Shown piece after piece: positions 23,146 through 28,749 of a DNA stretch of 28,938 bases. The number at the start of each line of letters is the position of its first letter. Position 1 is the first letter of the stretch. Origin of the DNA: a virus. The translations under genes were made by a program, and so were the position numbers. A model generated the notes under the pieces. That model saw only the letters and a list, made by a program, of their open reading frames with translations, was not told the DNA's origin and ran no database searches. The stretch lies in the IMG/VR virus record IMGVR_UViG_3300034135_000006, positions 1-28,938 of that record; one strand, written 5' to 3'.

Positions 23146-23212
23146 CAACGGCCAGAGCGACCGATACAAGCGGTTGCCCGCAGTGGGATGCCCTGGCCGT
23201 TGACTGCGGGCA
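23146..23212. other. Interdigitated inverted repeats, candidate RNA pseudoknot
   Basis: Four 10-base arms in the order a-b-a'-b'. CAACGGCCAG (23146-23155) is complementary to CTGGCCGTTG (23193-23202), and TGCCCGCAGT (23175-23184) to ACTGCGGGCA (23203-23212). Both pairs are perfect. The two right-hand arms touch, so the stems could stack into one 20-bp helix: an H-type pseudoknot with loops of 19 and 8 bases. It fills most of the 108-base gap between the decoration-like and connector genes. No T-run follows, so it is not a simple terminator. Confidence 0.75.
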
Positions 23213-23232
23213 CGGAAGGCGGCGCGTCAGGT

Positions 23233-24279
23233 CTAAGGTGTGATGATTCGATATTTAATCGTGAAGACCAGATCGGAGTTTCCCGCGCCTGGGTCAGCGG
23301 TGGGCACGAAGACGACGACGGCGGCGTTAGCTACAGGCGTGAGCGCAGTCGTTACGCCCTTCACGCTGCTGTAGTTTGTGCCTGACGCCGAATTCAGGAA
23401 AGAGGAGCTTATATCTGCTGTCACCTTCGCGCCGCTTCCGTTCGTGTACCTGAACTCAAGCGCGTTCGAGCCCGTGTAGGCAACCGAGTTGAAGACAAGC
23501 TTGCAGGTGATCTCATCTATCAGGGTGATCTTGCCCGCGCCCGGAGCGGCCACGAGCGTGCGCGGCGTGGCGTTGAGCGTCAGAACCTGGGCGGTCGGGA
23601 TCGTGACTGAAGCTGTTCGCGCAACGTCTTCGGCAAGCTTCCCGCTCGCTATCGCCGCAGAGCTTGACAGGTCTGCGTTCACTATAGAGCCGGTCAGCGA
23701 GAGCTTGCTGTATGCTATAGCCGCCGAGCCAGAGACCTGGGTATTCGTCAGGTCTACGATCCGCGCGAGCGGTATCGTTCCTGATGTGAGGTTCGATGCG
23801 TTCGCGTCCGAGGTCGCGACGACAATAGGGTTGCCTTTGTAGCTTATGAAGTGGACAGAGAAGGTGAAGCTCGGAGTCGTGCCGCCTATGGTAGCCACGA
23901 ACCTGATCTTTGGCGAGAAGGTGCGGGTCGCGTAGACCGTCTGAGACGACGTAGAGCCTGTCACCTGCGCGAAGCTCATGCCCGTGAGGTCAAACCATGT
24001 CGTGCCGCCGTCGGGCGAGTCCTGGGCTTTCACGTCGAGCGTCGGCGTCGTCCCTGTGCCTGCGGTGACAGAAAGGAACGCGACGAGATGGTCTGCGTCA
24101 CCAACGCTGAACGGGCTTGAGTTCGCCGATGCTGTTCGCGCCGCAGACGCGAAGGCGACCTGCACGTTCTTAGCAGTCTGCGCGTAGACGCTTGCGGGCG
24201 CAAGCGAAAGCAAAGGGAGCCAGAGCAGCGCGGCGACGACAGCCCCGACCATCACGGTATTGAATCTTTTCAATTTCAT
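23233..24279 (-). CDS. Decoration-like protein with a signal peptide and fibre repeat
   Basis: 348 residues. The first 33 residues are a clear Sec signal: KLKR, a hydrophobic stretch (about 9-28) and VYA before Q34. About 36-150 is a beta-sandwich of a kind common in phage head or accessory proteins (LDVKAQDSPDGGTTWFDL, then IGGTTPSFTFSVHF). About 160-217 is a repeat block (SGTIPLARI, AAIAYSKL, SIVNAD, AAIASGKLA) nearly the same as one in the tail fibre at 2368-6114. The C-terminus is another beta domain. AGGAGA lies a few bases before the ATG. Position directly after the capsid gene suggests a decoration or head-fibre protein, but a signal peptide on a capsid-bound protein would be odd, so an exported moron is the alternative. 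Confidence 0.75.
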   Translation of the reverse strand: MKLKRFNTVMVGAVVAALLWLPLLSLAPASVYAQTAKNVQVAFASAARTASANSSPFSVGDADHLVAFLSVTAGTGTTPTLDVKAQDSPDGGTTWFDLTGMSFAQVTGSTSSQTVYATRTFSPKIRFVATIGGTTPSFTFSVHFISYKGNPIVVATSDANASNLTSGTIPLARIVDLTNTQVSGSAAIAYSKLSLTGSIVNADLSSSAAIASGKLAEDVARTASVTIPTAQVLTLNATPRTLVAAPGAGKITLIDEITCKLVFNSVAYTGSNALEFRYTNGSGAKVTADISSSFLNSASGTNYSSVKGVTTALTPVANAAVVVFVPTADPGAGNSDLVFTIKYRIITP

Positions 24280-24294
24280 ATTCTTTCTCCTGAA

Positions 24295-24325
24295 AAGGCG
24301 AGGGCGGGCACGCGGCCCGCCCTCG
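24295..24325 (-). terminator. Hairpin after the capsid gene
   Basis: On the minus strand an 11-bp perfect GC-rich stem (24325-24315 with 24309-24299) and a 5-base loop are followed by only GCCTTTTC. The stem is very stable but the T-run is short and offset, so it is likely a partial terminator or mRNA-stabilising hairpin that lets some transcription continue into the downstream genes. It lies 34 bases after the capsid stop codon and about 16 bases before the next ATG. Confidence 0.65.
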
Positions 24326-24358
24326 GTCTGTCTGCTATTCGTGAATCGTCAGGGCTGA

Positions 24359-26902
24359 TTACTCGTCAACAACAGCACTCTTGACCATCCCGCGATAATC
24401 GACGACGACGCCGCCGTAAATGTGCCGGATCTTATGCCGCAAGATCACATCATTCGAAAACGACACGCCCTCGCGCGGATCATCTTGGACAAAGAATTCC
24501 GGCTCTTCGTTGCCGTTGAAGAAGGCAAGCTCGACCATGTCCACATCCGCATTAGAGGCTGTCAACAGCCAGTCGTTATCGTCTTCGAATACGTTGATCG
24601 AGTGCGGAGTGATCCGCATGCGGCGGATCGCTTGCGCAGTAGCGTTCGTCTCGCCGCCGCCCGCGTTGTTGAAGTCGGTCACGGCATGCGCGTCAACATA
24701 GGACGTGGGAGAGATGAAGAGCTGAAGCTTATCGACCGAGACAGACATCTTCTCGTTTGAGCCAGGCTCGGTCTGCGAGAGGAGCGCGCCGACGCCATTC
24801 TTCAAGCCCGTCGTGCCGAGCGTATCTGTGATCAGGTTGTTGTGCGAGGTATGAAAGACGGCGAGCGAATCTGTCGCCATCGTCGGGTTCGACATTACGA
24901 GGTCGTTGAAGACGAACTTCGCAAGCGTGCGCTTCGCCGTGCGGCCCAGGCGAGCAACGACGGTCGAAAAACCTGCAAGATCGTCATTCGCGAGGTCTTC
25001 AAGGGTCAATTCAACCAGACGACCTTTTTTGCTTATTGAATAAGCCTCTTTGGTGTCCGTGAGAGCAGAAGGCGAAAGGTACGGGCCGTTTTCGGCGACC
25101 GCCGGAAGGTCCGCGAAATAGCCCATCAGGATTGCCTGACGCTGCTTGAAGTCGCGGGCTGGCACTATCTTGCATATCAAATCATAGGGGTACGACTCTT
25201 CACGGTAGACCATGAGAAGGCGCTTGTTGACGACGTTAGCGAGCGCCTCGGCAAAGTCTGCGGTTACCCATACGGCCTGCCGCGCAAGGCGAGAGCCACG
25301 CGCAACGCCACGCAGGTTCACATCACCTGTCGTTTGCGAATAGAAATCGCGGATCGAGACGATCTTCGGTATCGAGTTCCATTCATCCTGCGCAGCCTGG
25401 AAAAATCTTCCGTTGCTCTGCTGCACGACCTGATCCTGGCAGCCAGCAATAGAGTTGAACGCCTCGAAGGAAATATCGAATGACTTTGCGAGAGCAATTG
25501 CGAACCGGTCTACCTGCTCGGTTCCTACTTCGGCGCGCGAGGGGTTGTTCACGATGCCTGCCTGCGCGTAGACGCCGAGCAGCTCGGTCTCGCTCTGAAT
25601 GGCCGCCTGCGCGACTGTGGCCTTCACGGGTGTAACCGGATTGAGGAAGCGCGCGCGCCATGTCTGCTTGACCGCTTCGCCCGCAGACGAATCGTTAATC
25701 GCTTGCGATATGACAGTGCGCTGAATCTCTACGGGCATGTCGTCAATCGTAGGAGCCGCAGCCGGTGCCGTGCCGGGAGCGGGTGCCTGCTGAGCCTGAG
25801 CGACGGGCGATTGCGCCGGCGGAGCGAAGATGCTCGCCGCCGCTTGCGCGACCTTCAGGAGCGTGCCGACAGCATCAACGTGTTTCTGGTCTGCGACTAC
25901 GATGTTTACGAGCTGGTCTTCCGTCGTCTGCGCGGTCACTCCCTGCACGCCATCTGCGGCGAGAGACTGACGCACGAAGGCAAAGGTCTGAGGGTTGTTA
26001 AACAGCAACCTTAGTAACTCTTTGTTCATGTTGTCCTCGTTGTCTCGCCCGCGATTCGATGCAAGGGCGACTTGTAGATGCCCGTCTGCGGCAGCCTGCG
26101 TGACCACGTCAACGGAGAGCGGTCTTACGATCTGCGTGTGCAAACGGGCTGGTTGATTGTCCGGGGCGGTGACTTGCTTCGCGCGGGTCTGCGCTATGAT
26201 TGAGAAGCCCGCGAAATCGGGCTGATTGTGCTGCTGAGCCCACAGGAGGTTTTCGCCAAGCCAGGCGAACGACGGGGCTATCGTGAGCGTCGCGCTCACG
26301 CCCTGCGCTGTGACCTCGAAGTTAGACCAGAAGCCGCACTTCTTCTGGACGGACCGCTCGGGCAGGTCGCGCATCTCTGACTCTGAAGGGTGATCTATGT
26401 AGCAGGGGATGTTCTCCCACTGCGGCAGCGACTGGCGGAAGATGGGTGCCTCCCAGATGTCGCGGGTCTTAGACATCCCGAACCCGATGACCTGGCATCG
26501 CCACTGCATTCCCTTCGGGTCTACCTTCTGCGCCTGGCCGACCGTGAACGCGATGCTCGCTTCCTGCTCGGTCTCTTGCGCGTCTTCCGCGACGCGATAG
26601 ACCTGCATCGCATCGCCTTCTGTCGCAACCTGGCCGCCTGCCTCTACGGGCACGAATTTCTCTTCTACCTCGACGGCCTCCCCGAAGGTGACCGTCTTCT
26701 CTGTGATCGTGTAGCCCAGGCGGTACAGCTTGCCGTCAATGCGGCTCTTGACTATGACCGCATCGTCGAAGATCTCGTCGGGCCAGTAATAAATATGGTC
26801 GTAGCCGTTTGCGAGCTTGAACTGCTCACACACGGCATTGCAGACGAGCTTGATGATCTCGGACAGGTTAATGCCCGCCTGTTTGATGTGAATTATGAGC
26901 AT
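24359..26902 (-). CDS. Fused prohead protease-scaffold-major capsid protein
   Basis: 847 residues from the ATG at 26902 (GGGGA six bases upstream; a GTG at 26914 is in frame but has no site). Residues 1-90 are a small N-terminal domain with KLYRLGYTI. About 115-285 is a herpes-assemblin-like phage protease: YIDHP with H171, AGFSI near 232, and SVDVVT with S263, the likely catalytic His and Ser by comparison with Mu gpI/T4 gp21-type proteases. About 292-440 is low-complexity scaffold, rich in Ala, Gln and Pro. About 440-847 is a Mu gpT-like major head subunit with VWVTADFAEALANVV, ISKKGRLVELTLEDL and LAVFHTSHNNL. The usual three proteins are in one frame. The capsid part presumably forms an HK97-fold shell after cleavage. 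An internal start at 26029 (Met292) may supply extra scaffold-capsid product. Confidence 0.9.
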   Translation of the reverse strand: MLIIHIKQAGINLSEIIKLVCNAVCEQFKLANGYDHIYYWPDEIFDDAVIVKSRIDGKLYRLGYTITEKTVTFGEAVEVEEKFVPVEAGGQVATEGDAMQVYRVAEDAQETEQEASIAFTVGQAQKVDPKGMQWRCQVIGFGMSKTRDIWEAPIFRQSLPQWENIPCYIDHPSESEMRDLPERSVQKKCGFWSNFEVTAQGVSATLTIAPSFAWLGENLLWAQQHNQPDFAGFSIIAQTRAKQVTAPDNQPARLHTQIVRPLSVDVVTQAAADGHLQVALASNRGRDNEDNMNKELLRLLFNNPQTFAFVRQSLAADGVQGVTAQTTEDQLVNIVVADQKHVDAVGTLLKVAQAAASIFAPPAQSPVAQAQQAPAPGTAPAAAPTIDDMPVEIQRTVISQAINDSSAGEAVKQTWRARFLNPVTPVKATVAQAAIQSETELLGVYAQAGIVNNPSRAEVGTEQVDRFAIALAKSFDISFEAFNSIAGCQDQVVQQSNGRFFQAAQDEWNSIPKIVSIRDFYSQTTGDVNLRGVARGSRLARQAVWVTADFAEALANVVNKRLLMVYREESYPYDLICKIVPARDFKQRQAILMGYFADLPAVAENGPYLSPSALTDTKEAYSISKKGRLVELTLEDLANDDLAGFSTVVARLGRTAKRTLAKFVFNDLVMSNPTMATDSLAVFHTSHNNLITDTLGTTGLKNGVGALLSQTEPGSNEKMSVSVDKLQLFISPTSYVDAHAVTDFNNAGGGETNATAQAIRRMRITPHSINVFEDDNDWLLTASNADVDMVELAFFNGNEEPEFFVQDDPREGVSFSNDVILRHKIRHIYGGVVVDYRGMVKSAVVDE
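26027..26038 (-). promoter_or_regulatory. Likely internal ribosome site and start inside the capsid gene
   Basis: GAGGA (26038-26034) lies four bases before an in-frame ATG at 26029-26027 (codon 292). It falls exactly between the protease and scaffold domains. Initiation here would give a 556-residue scaffold-capsid protein beginning MNKELLRLLF. Nested scaffold starts are known in lambda (Nu3) and Mu (gpZ). Confidence 0.55.
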
Positions 26903-26967
26903 AGAAATCCCCACGCGAGACGCGCTCGCCGTGTGAGTGTTATTGATCGGGGCTTACTGCTTCGGGC

Positions 26968-27189
26968 TTACTTCTCTTCCTTTTCAGGCTTCGCGGCTGT
27001 CTTCAGGATCTCGTCTGTTACCCTCGTGCCGTCGAGTAGCAGCACGGTCTTGCCGTCCTTTGAGCGCGTGTGAACGTGGCTGTCAGGCAGCCCCGCGAGG
27101 CTCTTATACTTCTTTGCAAGCAGAGCGATTTGATCGCCCCTCGACTCTTGCTCCGGTACTGTGAGCGTTCTCTTCTTTGCTTCGGCCAT
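26968..27189 (-). CDS. Small lysine-rich protein upstream of the capsid gene
   Basis: 73 residues: MAEAKKRTLTVPEQESRGDQ at the start, a compact centre (SHVHTRSKDGKTVLLLDGTRVTDE) and a lysine/glutamate-rich end (KPEKEEK). A very strong ribosome site (GGAGG) lies 7-9 bases before the ATG. It is the first gene after the tandem terminators at 27222-27323, so it opens the capsid operon. No family recognised. High expected expression and small basic/acidic ends would fit a capsid accessory or scaffold-type protein, but that is a guess. Confidence 0.75.
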   Translation of the reverse strand: MAEAKKRTLTVPEQESRGDQIALLAKKYKSLAGLPDSHVHTRSKDGKTVLLLDGTRVTDEILKTAAKPEKEEK

Positions 27190-27221
27190 TTGCTTCCCTC
27201 CTGTTGAAAAGTGCTATCAAT

Positions 27222-27257
27222 AAAAAAAGGCCCGCCGCGAGAGCAGGTGCGGCGGGC
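27222..27257 (-). terminator. Strong terminator 2 before the capsid operon
   Basis: Minus strand: GCCCGCCGC (27257-27249) pairs perfectly with GCGGCGGGC (27238-27230), followed by C and seven Ts (27228-27222). It lies 32 bases before the first capsid-operon ATG, so that operon needs read-through or antitermination, or a start site inside the 30-base gap. Confidence 0.88.
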
Positions 27258-27295
27258 AAACCGGAGGAGGATCTACAGATTTGCTATCCAATAGG

Positions 27296-27323
27296 AAAAG
27301 CCCGCCAACCGAAGTCAGCGGGC
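27296..27323 (-). terminator. Terminator 1 with UUCG loop
   Basis: Minus strand: GCCCGCTGAC-TTCG-GTTGGCGGGC, a 10-bp stem (two G-U pairs) closed by a C(UUCG)G tetraloop, followed by TTTTCC. It stands 39 bases upstream of the second terminator, making a tandem pair at the end of the structured region. Confidence 0.85.
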
Positions 27324-27493
27324 GTGGCAAACTCGTGGGATATTATCCTGAAAATATTCCATTTAATATTCCATTGTCTTTGATGGCTAATATTATTAGC
27401 AGCAAAGGAACAATATATGAGGGATGGTTGCCCATCCCCCCGTTCTTCACAGAGAACCCCGTTATGCGTTGCGGCAATGTCGTTATTCAAACT

Positions 27494-27580
27494 TCATCGA
27501 CGTGTACCTCCCTTCGTGAAGTTCTGATCGTGAGCGAGACATGAATCAGGAGCCGCATGGCAGATTAGGTTGCCCGGCAT
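27494..27580 (-). CDS. Possible 28-residue leader peptide with coupled MKFE stop
   Basis: A minus-strand ATG at 27580 opens MPGNLICHAAPDSC followed by LAHDQNFTKGGTRR and a TGA at 27496-27494. That TGA overlaps a second ATG (27497) that encodes only M-K-F-E-stop and has a strong GGGAGG site (27512-27507) nine bases upstream. The GGGAGG can pair with CTCCCTTCGTG at 27608-27598 and so be hidden. This could be a translated leader in a regulatory region or chance; no ribosome site precedes the first ATG. Confidence 0.2.
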   Translation of the reverse strand: MPGNLICHAAPDSCLAHDQNFTKGGTRR

Positions 27581-27861
27581 TGAATGAAAATTGACTCCAC
27601 GAAGGGAGCATCCGGTCGCCGGGTCGCTGGCCGGGGGATAATAGCCCCCATCCGGCATGCGTCGTCGTCGTTCAATCCCGAAGGATACCTCGCTCTATCC
27701 GGGTTAGGCGCAAGACGAATAAGCCACTTGAAACGAGCGCGCCTTTGTTGCGCATATTATGCCCGCGAAAGGCGCAATCGCCAGGGATGCGCCCTCGTCG
27801 TCAGCCTTAGTTTTTATCGTCTTCGCTAGATAAAAAATCTTTAATGCAATACCGATTTATC

Positions 27862-27897
27862 AGTTATCGTATGACAGGAATTTCGAGGTACCTACAT
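27862..27897 (-). promoter_or_regulatory. Intergenic repeat copy B, promoter- or operator-like
   Basis: Minus strand begins ATGTAGGTACC and ends ACGATAACT, with GAAATTCC in the middle. It matches copy A at 28100-28136 in 30 of 37 aligned positions, one base shorter. Shared blocks are ATGTAGGTA, a dyad GAA-N-TTCC and GATAACT. It lies between the 57-residue protein gene and the structured region, a place where transcription of that region could start. Confidence 0.55.
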
Positions 27898-27908
27898 TTA
27901 ACGTAGCA

Positions 27909-28082
27909 TTACGACTGACATAGAGGGCAACCGCCCAGATCCTCCACGCGCGCAGTATTAAGTAAATCGTAGCAGATGTCTTTGACCAAAGAGTGAAGGT
28001 CCTCGGTATTCACTCCCGGTTTGGTCCGCTCTTCTATTATGCGCCGCTTGAGGTATTCGACCGTTTCCTTGATTTCATCCAT
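27909..28082 (-). CDS. Small protein ending in a CxxC pair
   Basis: 57 residues from the ATG at 28082; AAGGG (28096-28092) is nine bases upstream of it. An in-frame TTG at 28091 abuts the ribosome site and is unlikely. The protein is a charged helix pair (MDEIKETVEYLKRRIIEERTK, then LHSLVKDICYDLLNTAR) with GGCPLCQS at the end, so a dimeric or metal-binding small regulator is conceivable. It is framed by the two repeat copies A and B, with copy A directly upstream of its ribosome site. No family recognised. Confidence 0.65.
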   Translation of the reverse strand: MDEIKETVEYLKRRIIEERTKPGVNTEDLHSLVKDICYDLLNTARVEDLGGCPLCQS

Positions 28083-28099
28083 AAGAATCAACCCTTGTT

Positions 28100-28136
28100 A
28101 GTTATCTTATAATGGGAAGTTCCAGGATACCTACAT
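28100..28136 (-). promoter_or_regulatory. Intergenic repeat copy A, promoter- or operator-like
   Basis: Minus strand starts ATGTAGGTATCC, has the dyad GGAACTTCC in the centre, and ends TTATAAGATAACT. TATAAG at 28111-28106 could serve as a -10 for the 57-residue gene, but no good -35 is seen at 17 bases. The first bases overlap the stop codon of the 107-residue protein gene. See copy B. Confidence 0.55.
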
Positions 28137-28454
28137 CACGTCATCGTGAAAGCCGCGAATCTTCTGTGCGGGCATCATCGGAGAGAGCCGGGTTGCGCCT
28201 ATATTAGTCAGGTTGTAGGTGAAAGGCTTAGAGCCGCGCTTGATCATCTCAGGCGTCCAGACAAGCACGGTATGTTCAGGGTTGCGCCCCTGCCCCATGT
28301 CGAACATTCTCGCGGCGTGCTCTGCGCTTGCTCCCTGTACCTTGCACGGCACGGCGGCTGGCTTTCCCTTCGAGCCTGCGTATGCGCAGAAGTAGTCTCT
28401 GAGCGGCTGCGTGATCGCGCGCAGCTTGTTTCTGCCTTGATTCCATCTGCCCAT
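28131..28454 (-). CDS. Small basic protein overlapping the zinc-ribbon gene
   Basis: 107 residues. GGAGG lies six bases before the ATG at 28454, a strong site. The N-terminus is basic (MGRWNQGRNKLRAI); the centre has YFCAYAGSKGKPAAVPCKVQGAS; the second half reads TVLVWTPEMIKRGSKPFTYNLTNIGATRLSPMMP. It overlaps the 3' third of the zinc-ribbon gene by 179 bases in another frame. Composition looks protein-like all along, in contrast to the arginine-rich overlapped tail of the other frame, so this one is probably real. No family recognised. It lies between head morphogenesis and the capsid operon, so a head accessory role is possible. Confidence 0.65.
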   Translation of the reverse strand: MGRWNQGRNKLRAITQPLRDYFCAYAGSKGKPAAVPCKVQGASAEHAARMFDMGQGRNPEHTVLVWTPEMIKRGSKPFTYNLTNIGATRLSPMMPAQKIRGFHDDVM

Positions 28455-28749
28455 TTAATGCCTCCGGCGGCATTCTCAGGGGCGCTCCGCATCCGTCACA
28501 TGTTGCTTTGTTTCCACCTTCGCGCCCGCAATAGCCACACGCGCGGTTTGCGCCCTCCGTGTAGCCGAGAAAGAAGTCAGAGAAACCTGGCGAGCGCCTT
28601 GTAGTATCTGTAGCTACAGGCTTAACGGTCGGTCTCGGCACAGGTGACATATTCGGGATAATCGGAACGCTTGAAGTGCTTCCCCGCAAAGCGTAAGCGA
28701 CCAGAGCAGTAACGAGTAGACCGACGATCCATAAAAGAAAGAAATCCAT
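28276..28749 (-). CDS. Membrane-anchored zinc-ribbon protein
   Basis: 157 residues. One N-terminal membrane segment (about 3-21) is followed by a proline-rich linker (SVPIIPNMSPVPRPTVKP) and a zinc ribbon with C71-x2-C74 and C84-x2-C87. The last 58 residues (from about 100) are very rich in Arg and Gln and overlap the 107-residue gene, so the true functional part may end near residue 98, with the tail either tolerated or produced by a local frameshift in the sequence. The ATG follows the head morphogenesis stop codon with no gap (TAG-ATG). No specific family; zinc-ribbon membrane proteins in phage clusters are mostly uncharacterised. Confidence 0.65.
   Translation of the reverse strand: MDFFLLWIVGLLVTALVAYALRGSTSSVPIIPNMSPVPRPTVKPVATDTTRRSPGFSDFFLGYTEGANRACGYCGREGGNKATCDGCGAPLRMPPEALNGQMESRQKQAARDHAAAQRLLLRIRRLEGKASRRAVQGTGSKRRARRENVRHGAGAQP

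Larger units (their letters stand above)
27222..27861 (-). ncRNA. Candidate large structured RNA or leader in a gene-free region
   Basis: About 640 bases without a convincing gene. Reading the minus strand from 27861: AT hairpin TTTTTATC/GATAAAAA (27836-27811); GCGCCTTT/AAAGGCGC hairpin (27775-27739); CCCG-GATA/TATC-CGGG hairpin near 27714-27683; GGGGG/CCCCC with 7-base loop (27649-27633); an 11-base pair CTCCCTTCGTG/CACGAAGGGAG (27608-27598 with 27518-27508); GTTCT/AGAAC then GGGATGG-GCAA-CCATCCC with a GNRA loop (27438-27421); CTTTG..GCTAAT/ATTAGC..CAAAG (27407-27378); then two terminators. The density of stable hairpins, GNRA and UUCG loops and terminal terminators suggests a functional RNA. 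It may be a free RNA of the ROOL/GOLLD kind or a regulatory leader of the capsid operon. The family is not identified. Confidence 0.45.

Noticed and set aside
26390-27073. 227-codon plus-strand frame opposite the protease region
   Set aside because: The opposite strand encodes clear protease motifs; the plus frame has no family resemblance and would cross a gene boundary.
27284-27490. 68-codon minus-strand frame from TTG
   Set aside because: No properly spaced ribosome site, and its C-terminal codons are formed by terminator 1; judged non-coding.
27281-27544. Plus-strand frame of 87 codons in the gene-free region
   Set aside because: No family resemblance; it reads through both the terminator 1 stem and several hairpins; the plus strand has no other gene nearby.
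27633-27649. Anticodon-arm-like hairpin (5-bp stem, 7-base loop CTATTAT on the minus strand)
   Set aside because: No matching D arm, T arm or acceptor stem in the flanks, so no tRNA can be drawn.
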